Shown in pieces: positions 52,701-60,047 of a stretch of DNA of 64,000 bases. Source of the stretch: an uncultured Bacteroidales bacterium (GTDB taxonomy: Bacteria > Bacteroidota > Bacteroidia > Bacteroidales > Paludibacteraceae); NCBI GenBank assembly GCA_900317745.1, contig ONHW01000016.1, forward strand, positions 18,031-82,030. The letters are read 5' to 3'. Both the position numbers and the translations under genes were made by a program. The notes under the pieces were generated by a model that was not told the origin of the DNA, did not search any database, and saw only the letters and a program-made list of their open reading frames with translations. Within the stretch, counting starts at the first letter, position 1. Each line of letters opens with the position of its first letter.

Positions 52701-52811
52701 AGGCAGAACGGCGGCAGAAACAGCACGAACGTCACTGTGAACGAGAAACCGAAACTGCCCTACGCGGCACCGAGGTATTGGGCGGCGTTTATACTGTTGG
52801 ATGCTCTATAA
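49722..52811 (+). CDS. Secreted TPR-CHAT domain protein (caspase-like fold)
   Basis: 1029 residues with a signal peptide (ending PLCAAP). TPR repeats fill about 25-480 (NGDYEKAISIYNRLLQQDP, FRQGDYSKALQTTDRA). The CHAT domain (about 640-1029) has the catalytic pair H802 (IATHGFY) and C885 (LSACQTG), as in separase/caspase-like peptidases, and GVAGLQRGLKKAGVQTMMMS. An insert near 945-1000 (SEEEEYMAEVEEEL) interrupts the end. It is probably a periplasmic cysteine protease with a TPR sensor arm. The gene at 52903 is the obvious candidate partner. Confidence 0.85.
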   Translation: MGKLYRNIVTAVLLAFGWVAPLCAAPLTQAEVDALYERIDALYAEGMNAYKAGDYAKTATMLTEAVALQKQIAEDEDLLAMSTTLAAAQSQAGEYQAALTTTENSIALAKRLKGESAPELTQLENNRAYLQSKISMPVEERVEIVRHTIVREADTTAAQRLFAQATAAYRQGECQRALQLTRQAVAMDTLKLIYDSDIRTAYHNIAACRMEGARGQKNRGEYNQALKSLQAILDEFGQSAPKKEIESEMASCYSLNGDYEKAISIYNRLLQQDPTNVAIQNNLALCYARIGDYSRSLSMQEKALRLTPDNAELLTNIATTYFRQGDYSKALQTTDRAAEIIRRKDGEQSAAYATALVNRGACLAMMERTDEALAANEQALAIQNSVLGANHINVATTLNNIADCHYRRLDYQQAMDNLQLAAQIRKNVLGVRHPDYIFTVNNIAACCLALGDKAGYAARKQECLNWMLSDVRQNFTWLTEQQRQLFVQQRTPLLEGIVASYCPDGMQYDKQLLTKGLLLSSAVELERIMHEAKDAEITRLFGELRTIRLALDGLYAQPADAQDRPQIEQLSRQAEAAEQQLLARSQAYGNLTRSLTYHWQDVQKALKDNEIAVEFAKAGQGDESQYVALVLRKGWSAPKSVRVGKQADFAEYIQKRYRAYEYEELGNAIWHDVLAAAGAKDGEVIYFSPDGFMYQMGIEYLTADGKLMNDAYQMCRLSSTRMLCQKPKHTTGKDMTLFGGLLYGPNNTKGEKFQYLPATLKEVQNISAMYPGSKTITGGEGTEEAFYALSGQSPAQLHIATHGFYIKGERAQEMAAGTRGAGFIRIGANSEVADNSMSRTGLLLSGAETGWTGTAAEQHADGVLTAREIMLTDLHTTELAVLSACQTGMGDIEADGVAGLQRGLKKAGVQTMMMSLWDVNDEATGMLMTTFYEGLLQGKSKQQALHDAQERVRTFTGNSAQAQRAISEEEEYMAEVEEELAGNTRAARPLKFLRQNGGRNSTNVTVNEKPKLPYAAPRYWAAFILLDAL

Positions 52812-52902
52812 ATTACCCGTCTGCTCAAAACAAAATCCGAACTTAGAGATAAGAAGCAAAGATAAGAAAACAGATATATTAACCCACTAAAATTTAACGA
52901 AT

Positions 52903-54138
52903 ATGAAAAGACCAATTACTGTAACTGCATTATGCCTGCTGATGGCATTCTGTGTGCCTGCAATGGTATTGGGTCAGTCTCGCGGCGGTTCCGACCAAGG
53001 CGAAAAGACCGAGAAGAAAGACAAAGGTCCGAAGCGTAAAGCCAACGGTTTGCAGAAGTATCAGACGTTCGTCTATACGAGCGAGGATCTGTCGGGTGAG
53101 ATCGAGCGTCAGGTATCTGCCGACCGCGATGCGTTGAGCCGTGGTATAGGTGCCGACCTGCTGAGTGCGGGTCTGAGTGCCGCCACAGGTGCTGCTACAG
53201 GTTACATCTCAACGCTGGTGGAGATGGGTATAACCGCTATCACCAAACTGATCCAGCTCGATGCCCAGAACAAGAAAGAGTGGCAGGAGATGGTTAAGGA
53301 GGAGAGCGAGCTGATTATCACTATGGGTACGATAGCCGACCTGAACGACTTCTACAACTGCATGTCGCAGTACGGACCAATGGATCCGAAAGGTATGCGT
53401 TTTGACGGTATAGGCTGTCTGGCTATGGAGGGCGAGGACACCACGTTCTACATCAGCTGCCATATCAACCGCAAGAAGATCGACCGTATCGTTCGTCACT
53501 CGAAGTTCGAACTGGTGATGGATACGTTCATGATCAACCCGTACAAAGCCGGTCTGCCTAACACCGATCTGCCGTTGTTGTTCACCTACGCTGACCGTAA
53601 GTCGTTCGACTTCACGATGAAGATGCGTATGGTTTCCTCGTGGATGGACCAGTTGCCTGACTTGCATAAGGATCAGATCCTGGGTGAGTTCATGCTGAAC
53701 GTGCCTGTTGACTCCGCTGCGCTGGACGAGAACAATATGTTCCGTTACATCCGCCAGGAGGGTGAGGCTCCCAAGTACGGTCTGGTAGGCGAGAGTTTCA
53801 TTGTTCCGCGTTCGTACATGCCTTTGCGCGATGAGGACGGCAAGTACACCGAGAGCTGGGGTACAGGTCAGTACAAGATGGAGGTAGAGATTGTAGAGGT
53901 CTGCGGCGTATCCGATGAGTTCAAGAAGAACTGGCGCAAGGACTTCAGGAAACGTAAAAAGATGACCGGCAAGATGTCGAAAGCCGAGGCTGAGATCTTG
54001 CAGATCTTCACCAACCAGCAGTGGGATAAGCAGGCTAAGCAATGGGTAGCCACCACGCTGAAAGGCCCGTCCACAGTGCTGAACAAAGAGGCCGCCAAGA
54101 TGGTTGGCTCAAGTTACACTGCCGGTGGCAGTAAGTAA
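52903..54138 (+). CDS. Secreted protein of unknown function, possible partner of the CHAT protein
   Basis: 411 residues with a signal peptide (ending MVLGQ), then a Lys-rich charged linker (EKTEKKDKGPKRK). Residues about 83-120 are glycine/alanine-rich and hydrophobic (LLSAGLSAATGAATGYIST), possibly membrane-interacting. The rest is mixed alpha/beta with no domain I recognise; Lys-rich again near 350. Its position directly after the CHAT gene on the same strand is the only functional hint. Confidence 0.6.
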   Translation: MKRPITVTALCLLMAFCVPAMVLGQSRGGSDQGEKTEKKDKGPKRKANGLQKYQTFVYTSEDLSGEIERQVSADRDALSRGIGADLLSAGLSAATGAATGYISTLVEMGITAITKLIQLDAQNKKEWQEMVKEESELIITMGTIADLNDFYNCMSQYGPMDPKGMRFDGIGCLAMEGEDTTFYISCHINRKKIDRIVRHSKFELVMDTFMINPYKAGLPNTDLPLLFTYADRKSFDFTMKMRMVSSWMDQLPDLHKDQILGEFMLNVPVDSAALDENNMFRYIRQEGEAPKYGLVGESFIVPRSYMPLRDEDGKYTESWGTGQYKMEVEIVEVCGVSDEFKKNWRKDFRKRKKMTGKMSKAEAEILQIFTNQQWDKQAKQWVATTLKGPSTVLNKEAAKMVGSSYTAGGSK

Positions 54139-54755
54139 TGCTGCTGCAGCTGTTTTGGACATATCTGAAAGTCGGTACATTCACGCTGGGTGGAGGTTAC
54201 GCTATGTTGCCTCTCATCCAGCGTGAGGTAGTCGATTATCGCCGGTGGATCGATGAGACGGAGTTCCTGAACATGATTGCTCTGGCGCAGGCTGCGCCGG
54301 GAATCATTGCCGTCAACTCGGCGATTTTCATCGGCTATCAGGTAGGCCTGCGACATGTGCCTGCGTCATGGCAAGGCGGTTGGCGTGAGCGGTTGTATCC
54401 GTATCTGGCTGTCAGTGCTGCGGTTTTGGGGGCGGTGTTGCCGTCGTTCGTTATCATTCTGGCGATAGCCATGGTGTTCAGCAGTTACAGCAGTCTGCCT
54501 GCTGTGGAGGCTGTAATGAAAGGTGTTCGTCCGGCTGTGGTGGCGTTGATAGCTGCCCCGCTGCTCAGGATGGCAATGAAGGCGAACAACCCCAAGCCGT
54601 TCAAGGATGGTGGTGTGTGGCTGCTCGGCTGGTCGCTGGCGGCGGCATTGCTGATCTGGCTCGCGCGGGTCAGTCCGGTGTATATCATCATAGCCACTAT
54701 CGTGTTGGCGTTGGCGGCAACGTGGCTGGGAGAAAGGAGGCATAGCAAACGATGA
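54138..54755 (+). CDS. Chromate transporter, first CHR subunit
   Basis: 205 residues, with one CHR domain: GGGYAMLPLIQREVV and ALAQAAPGIIAVNSA, then hydrophobic helices. Short-chain CHR proteins act as pairs of opposite topology, here with the next gene. Its start shares one base with the preceding stop (TAATG). Transport of chromate or another anion by proton exchange is known for the family; the natural substrate is unclear. Confidence 0.85.
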   Translation: MLLQLFWTYLKVGTFTLGGGYAMLPLIQREVVDYRRWIDETEFLNMIALAQAAPGIIAVNSAIFIGYQVGLRHVPASWQGGWRERLYPYLAVSAAVLGAVLPSFVIILAIAMVFSSYSSLPAVEAVMKGVRPAVVALIAAPLLRMAMKANNPKPFKDGGVWLLGWSLAAALLIWLARVSPVYIIIATIVLALAATWLGERRHSKR

Positions 54756-55336
54756 TCTATCTGCAACTGTTCATCAGTTTCTTCAAGATCGGGCTGTTCG
54801 GCTTCGGCGGCGGATTAGCGATCTTGTCACTTATCCAGCATGAGGTGCTTGCCTACGGCTGGATGAGCGAGCAGGAGTTTGTGGATATAGTAGCTATCAG
54901 TCAGGTTACTCCCGGTCCGATAGGTGTGAACTGCGCGACCTACGTGGGTTATACGGCTACAGGCTCGGTGTGGGGCAGTGTGCTGGCTACCTGTGCAATG
55001 GTTCTGCCGGGGTTGGTGATCATGCTTACGCTGTGTAAGTTGTACCTGGTGCTCAGCACGCGTTTTGCCGACAATCCGTACTTCCAGAACACGTTGCGCT
55101 ATCTCAGGTTTGCGGTGTTGGGACTGATTGCTGCTGCTGCGTTGCTGCTGATCACGCCTGCTACGTTCATCGACCGCTGGAGTGTAGTGCTCTTTGCCGG
55201 AGTGTTTGTGCTGACTATTTTGCCACAACTCATCCGCAGTAAGCAACCCGTAGTGAAGAAGATTGTTACAACCCTGTCGCACCCTATACTGCTGATTGTG
55301 CTCGCCGGCGTGGCGGGTTACTTTATCTACCGCTAA
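54752..55336 (+). CDS. Chromate transporter, second CHR subunit
   Basis: 194 residues; GGGLAILSLIQHEVL and SQVTPGPIGVNCATYVGY mark the CHR domain. It overlaps its partner gene by 4 bases (ATGA), consistent with a heterodimeric short-chain ChrA system. Confidence 0.87.
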   Translation: MIYLQLFISFFKIGLFGFGGGLAILSLIQHEVLAYGWMSEQEFVDIVAISQVTPGPIGVNCATYVGYTATGSVWGSVLATCAMVLPGLVIMLTLCKLYLVLSTRFADNPYFQNTLRYLRFAVLGLIAAAALLLITPATFIDRWSVVLFAGVFVLTILPQLIRSKQPVVKKIVTTLSHPILLIVLAGVAGYFIYR

Positions 55337-55345
55337 GTTCTTCGT

Positions 55346-58300
55346 ATGAAACGTTTTGCGTACATAGTATCGATACTGCTGATATGCATCCTGATGGTTG
55401 CATATATGCTGTCGTTGCTTGTTCGCAACGGTGAGGTGCAGACTGCAGCCGTGCGCTGGCTGGCGGCTGAGGTGTCGCAGGCGCTGAAGGCGGATATCGA
55501 TGTCGGGCACGTCGATTACCGGTTCTTCAATACGCTGCATATCGACGATATCTATGTCTCCGATCAGCAGGGCGACACGCTGGCGTATGTCGGTACGGTA
55601 GATGTGCAGGTGCGCATGCGCGACCTGCTGCGCAGGAAGGTGTCTGTTCGCAAGGTGGCTATCGACCGCCCGTACGTCAATCTGCACGACCATAACTACG
55701 ATTTTCTGGTGCGCGCCCTGCAGAGCAACGATACCACCTCGCTCGACTCGCTGCCTGTAGCCATCGAGGTGAACGATGTGCATATCACGAATATCCGTGC
55801 ACGCATGGATACGCTGCTGCTGACGGATGCCGAGGCGCGTATGAGCCTGAACAGGCTGGATAACGAAGCCCTGGAGGCGGATATACAGACCTTGTACGGC
55901 AAGATCGTTGATTACCGCACGGCGGGCAGAGGCAAGCGTGCACGTACGCTGTTTGAGTTGTGCGCGATGGAGGCCAGTCTGGTGGCTAACGATACGTTGG
56001 TTGAGATGCCGAGGTTGTATGTGCGTCTGCCTCACTCACAACTCAACAGCGAGGTCGTGCGAATCGATACCACCTCGTTCACACTGCGCCTGTCGGATAC
56101 GTATATCACCGGCAGGGATTTGGGTCTGTTTATCCCGCAGGTACAGACTGCCGACGGCAAAGTGGGTCTGACGGCAGCCTTGCAGGGAAATGTGGATTCG
56201 GTCGTGCTCAACGAGTTGAGTATGTCGTACAAAGGCATACCGTTCTTCCGCGGCAATGCTACAGCCTACCAGTGGCAGGACTTCGACAGCTTGCGGCTGC
56301 GTGCCGAGTGCGAGGATCTGGTGGTTAAGGCAAGTCTGTTGCAGGATTTTATAGCCGACATTCTTGAGCACCCGTACCAGTTGCCGGTCGAGGCGTACCG
56401 ATTAGGGGATATGCATTACAAGGGCGTGGTTAGCGGCCGCCTGCGTGACATGAATCTGCAGGGTACGTTCCGCAGTGCGTTGGGCGTGTTCACCACCGAC
56501 GGACATGCGCAGATCGATGCGCAGTTCGACGATCTGGCGTTCAACGGTGCAATCGGCACCAAACGCTTCCGGTTAGGCAGACTGCTGGGCAACAAGGATC
56601 TGGGCTCGGTGGCGCTGAACATGCAGATGGACGGTCACATGGCGCAGGGGCACCCGATTCACGGCAAGTTCCGCGGCGAGGTGCAGCGGCTGACCTACAA
56701 GCAATATACGTACACGAACATCCGCCTGGACGGCAAGTACGATACGGACGGTATAGAGGGTTCGCTGGTGAGCCTTGATCCGAATATCCAGTTGTCGCTC
56801 AACGGCTTGGCGGATCTGGGTGAGACATCGCCGAATATCAACGTGTCGCTTGACCTGCAGCACCTGCGTCTGGATGCCCTGCACCTGACCGACAAACTGT
56901 ATGACAGCGACATACAGGGGCAGTTGTATATCAATTTCTACGGCACGCATATCGATCATATCGACGGCTATCTGGTGCTCGACAGTCTGCTCATCGCCAA
57001 TGCAGGCGACACGGCGCGAATGACGCAACTGAAGATCACCGCCGAGACGTTCAGCGACGACTCGACCCACCATAGCCTGAAGCTGCAGTCGGATTATATG
57101 GTGGGCAGAATAGCGGGTAACTTCAGTTACACCGAGTTGGGTACGACTGTCAAGAAGTTGGCGGTACACTACCTGCCTCACCTGTTTGACTCATCGATGC
57201 GCGACAGGCTGAAGAACCGTCCGTCCACCACGCAGGCGACGTTCTACCTCTACGCCCATGATCTCGACAGCCTGCTGGACGTGCTGCCGCTGGGTATATC
57301 GCAGAGCGGCAATCTGACGTTCAAGGGTATGATAGACGAACCCAACCATCGTATAGGGCTGAGCGGCATTGTGCCTGTGCTGCGCATCGGGCAGGAGGAG
57401 ATAAGCGACATTATCATCTCCGCCGACAACCGCAACGACCGTATCAACCTGCGCACCTCGGCACATATCGACCTGCCGGATACGATGCATATAGGCGATG
57501 CCGATGTGCTGATCAGCGTGATGGCTATGAACGACTCGATGCTCGTCACGCTCGACTTGAGCAACGATGTCGAGGAGCGTTACGGCGGACAGCTGGGCTG
57601 TCTGACCACGTTCGCCGAGTATGCCCATAAGCCGCTGATAACGACACATATCCTGCCGTCGGAGATCATGGTGGCTAACTCGCTGTGGTACGTCGATCCC
57701 GCGCGTGTCACTTATACGGTGGCGGATACGGCATTGCAGGTAGAGCACCTGTGGATGGGTAACGAGCAGAAGCATATCTTTGTTGACGGCATAGCTTCCA
57801 CCCATCAGTACGACTCGCTGGTGGTGCGGCTCAAGAATATGGATCTGGGTGCCATACTCAGTCTCACCCCTGTGCCGGAACAGTCGCTGACGGCACAAGG
57901 TAAGATCACCGGTACGGCAACGTTGTACAGCGTGCTCAGCACCCTGCTGCTGAACGCCGACCTGCATGTAGCCGAGGCAGGACTGAACGGCAGTCCGATA
58001 GGCGAACTCGATGCGCGTGCCACGTTCGACCCGGCACGCAAGGCGGTGCTGATTGAGGGCGAGGCGGTGGATGCCGGACGCCATGTGGCGAATCTGAACG
58101 GAGAGATAACTCCGCTGGATGACAAGTCGTGGAGTCTGCATATCTATCCCGACTCGTTCAACCTGGGGTTCCTCAACCACTGGACGAAATCGTTCCTGCA
58201 TAATATCATGGGTCGCGGTTCGGGGCACGTGCACGTGTTCGGCAGGCATAAACTGACGTGGGTAACCATCGAGGCGTTGCCGCATAATGTAGCCATCACC

Positions 58301-59767
58301 GTGCCTTTCACGGGCGCGACGTATTACGTGCGCGATTCCATATTTATGGACAGCACCTCAATCATCTTTCCCCACCACACGGTATATGACCGCGAGGGGC
58401 ACATCGTCAAGCTGGATGGCAAGGTGAACCATACCAACTTCTTCGACTTTAACTTCGACCTGAGTATGTTTGCCGACAATGCTATCGTGCTCGACCTGCC
58501 TAACAGCCCCACGGCTGCGTTCTACGGCAAGGTGTATGGCACGGGTGATGTGCGGCTGTTCGGCGATGAGAAGAAGGTGAACCTTGTGGCGCACGCCAAG
58601 GCGCAGAACGGCTCGACGTTCCACCTGAATATAGGCGGAGCAAGCGATGCCAAGGAGAGCAGTTTCATCACGTTTGTTGATCACAACAAACCCGTAGTCA
58701 AGCCTGCTCCTACCACTGTGCGCCGCCGTCTGCCACGCTCCCTGCGGCAGAACTCGGAGCTGGACTTGGATCTGTTTGTGACTGTTGACCAGGGTACACA
58801 GTTCTTCACGCAGTTCGGCAGCAACAGCGATGATATCCTCCGCGGCCGGGGTGACGGCAGCATGCGTGTGCACCTGATCAACAGCGACCTGCAGTTGCAA
58901 GGTACGCTCACGCTGCGCCAGGGCAGCCTCAGCTACGCGCTGGGCAACATGGTGCACCGCGACTTCACGATCAGCGACGGCTCGAGTATCACATGGCAGG
59001 GCGGACCGATGGATATGAACCTCGACGTTACTGCCAAGTACCACGTTGTGGCGTCGCTCAAGGATCTGTTCGGCAGTGACCTGAGTTCGCTGCAGACGAA
59101 CCGAACCTCCGTGCCGGTGAACTGTATCATCTATGTGCGTGACAATATCCGCAATCCTATCCTGTCGTTTGGCATCGAGCTGCCGCAGTCCGACGAGTCG
59201 GTGCAGTCGCAGGTGCGCTCGTTCATCAACAGCGATGATATGCTGATGCGCGAGGTGCTGTACCTGCTGGTGTTCAACCGGTTCTTTACGCCCGAGTACC
59301 TGCGCAGCACGAACACCACGGGCTTGAACGAGACCTACTCGCTGCTGTCGTCCACCGTGACGGGACAGATCAACTCATGGCTGAGCAAGCTGACGAATAT
59401 CGTTACGTTCGGTATCAATTTCCGAACCGATGGCGAGGGTGCCGATGCGCAGCAGGAGTATGAGGCACAGATCTCTATCCAGCCTATCGACGGACTGCTG
59501 ATCAACGGCAATGTGGGCTACCGCTACAACGACCTGAACAACCGTCCCGTGTTCGGCGATCTGGATATCGAATATATCATTACCCCGGACGGCATGTTGC
59601 GCGTAAAGGGTTACACCCATACGGTGGACAAATATTCGCTCCGCCAGGCGAACATGGTGGAGGGTATAGGTATAGTGCTCAAGCACGACTTCAACTGGGG
59701 TGATGCTTTCCGCAATGCCGAACGCAAGAAGAAACAAAAACAAAAGACCGCTGACGCTGAAAGATAA
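55346..59767 (+). CDS. tamB: TamB/YtfN-like translocation and assembly protein
   Basis: 1473 residues. A single N-terminal membrane anchor (MKRFAYIVSILLICILMVAYM) is followed by very long beta-rich repeats (AsmA/DUF490-like). The C-terminal TamB domain (about 1100-1420) includes LTLRQGSLSYALGNM and SITWQGGPMDMNLDVTAKY, as in the family. It spans the periplasm, probably moving lipids or helping outer-membrane assembly. The last few codons (KTADAER) are supplied by the first copy of the repeat array at 59745. Confidence 0.87.
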   Translation: MKRFAYIVSILLICILMVAYMLSLLVRNGEVQTAAVRWLAAEVSQALKADIDVGHVDYRFFNTLHIDDIYVSDQQGDTLAYVGTVDVQVRMRDLLRRKVSVRKVAIDRPYVNLHDHNYDFLVRALQSNDTTSLDSLPVAIEVNDVHITNIRARMDTLLLTDAEARMSLNRLDNEALEADIQTLYGKIVDYRTAGRGKRARTLFELCAMEASLVANDTLVEMPRLYVRLPHSQLNSEVVRIDTTSFTLRLSDTYITGRDLGLFIPQVQTADGKVGLTAALQGNVDSVVLNELSMSYKGIPFFRGNATAYQWQDFDSLRLRAECEDLVVKASLLQDFIADILEHPYQLPVEAYRLGDMHYKGVVSGRLRDMNLQGTFRSALGVFTTDGHAQIDAQFDDLAFNGAIGTKRFRLGRLLGNKDLGSVALNMQMDGHMAQGHPIHGKFRGEVQRLTYKQYTYTNIRLDGKYDTDGIEGSLVSLDPNIQLSLNGLADLGETSPNINVSLDLQHLRLDALHLTDKLYDSDIQGQLYINFYGTHIDHIDGYLVLDSLLIANAGDTARMTQLKITAETFSDDSTHHSLKLQSDYMVGRIAGNFSYTELGTTVKKLAVHYLPHLFDSSMRDRLKNRPSTTQATFYLYAHDLDSLLDVLPLGISQSGNLTFKGMIDEPNHRIGLSGIVPVLRIGQEEISDIIISADNRNDRINLRTSAHIDLPDTMHIGDADVLISVMAMNDSMLVTLDLSNDVEERYGGQLGCLTTFAEYAHKPLITTHILPSEIMVANSLWYVDPARVTYTVADTALQVEHLWMGNEQKHIFVDGIASTHQYDSLVVRLKNMDLGAILSLTPVPEQSLTAQGKITGTATLYSVLSTLLLNADLHVAEAGLNGSPIGELDARATFDPARKAVLIEGEAVDAGRHVANLNGEITPLDDKSWSLHIYPDSFNLGFLNHWTKSFLHNIMGRGSGHVHVFGRHKLTWVTIEALPHNVAITVPFTGATYYVRDSIFMDSTSIIFPHHTVYDREGHIVKLDGKVNHTNFFDFNFDLSMFADNAIVLDLPNSPTAAFYGKVYGTGDVRLFGDEKKVNLVAHAKAQNGSTFHLNIGGASDAKESSFITFVDHNKPVVKPAPTTVRRRLPRSLRQNSELDLDLFVTVDQGTQFFTQFGSNSDDILRGRGDGSMRVHLINSDLQLQGTLTLRQGSLSYALGNMVHRDFTISDGSSITWQGGPMDMNLDVTAKYHVVASLKDLFGSDLSSLQTNRTSVPVNCIIYVRDNIRNPILSFGIELPQSDESVQSQVRSFINSDDMLMREVLYLLVFNRFFTPEYLRSTNTTGLNETYSLLSSTVTGQINSWLSKLTNIVTFGINFRTDGEGADAQQEYEAQISIQPIDGLLINGNVGYRYNDLNNRPVFGDLDIEYIITPDGMLRVKGYTHTVDKYSLRQANMVEGIGIVLKHDFNWGDAFRNAERKKKQKQKTADAER

Positions 59768-59900
59768 TAGACCGCTGCGCTGAGAGAAGACAGACCGCTA
59801 CGCTGAGAGAAGACAGACCGCTGCGCTGAGAGAAGACAGACCGCTGCGCTGACAGAAGATAGACCGCTGACGCTGAGAGAAGACAGACCGCTGCGCTGAG
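59745..59900. repeat. Tandem ~23-bp repeat array starting inside tamB
   Basis: About seven units beginning AGACCGCTGCGCTGAG start at 59745, 59769, 59792, 59815, 59838, 59861 and 59885, 23-24 bases apart with few differences. The first unit encodes the tamB C-terminus and stop. No spacers are present, so it is not a CRISPR. Confidence 0.85.
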
Positions 59901-60047
59901 AGACCGCAGCCGATGGCTGCTGATAGACGCTCGGATGTAATCTGTCAGCGAACGAAGTGAGCGATCTATAATCTGTCAGTGAGCGCAGCGAACGGTCTGT
60001 ATTCTGTCAGTGAGCGCAGCGAACGGTCTTTCGACTATCGACTAACT
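59768..60047. other. tamB-uvrB intergenic region made of repeats
   Basis: The whole 280 bases is the tandem array (to about 59900), a short palindromic stretch (near GCAGCCGATGGCTGC), then three inverted copies (59942-60029). The two halves are reverse complements and could fold into one long hairpin. No promoter was recognised. Confidence 0.7.
59942..60029. repeat. Three inverted copies of the tamB-uvrB repeat
   Basis: CTGTCAGTGAGCGCAGCG with a GGTCT end occurs at 59973-59998 and 60004-60029 as near-identical copies; a diverged copy is at 59942-59967. The reverse complement (AGACCG...CTGACAG) resembles the forward array, and related units lie inside uvrB at 61204-61238. Confidence 0.8.

Noticed and set aside
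52853-52864. TATCTTTG on the minus strand upstream of the gene at 52903
   Set aside because: No TTTG lies 20 bases upstream on that strand, and it would drive only antisense RNA.
52903-54138. Gasdermin-like pore former next to the CHAT protease
   Set aside because: It has a signal peptide and no gasdermin-like sequence; only the hydrophobic Gly/Ala stretch is suggestive.
59745-59900. CRISPR array
   Set aside because: Units are directly adjacent with no unique spacers, and no cas genes are nearby.
59979-60047. Longer uvrB start at an upstream GTG
   Set aside because: The extra residues are encoded by repeat DNA and are absent from UvrB proteins; ATG 60048 gives the normal start.
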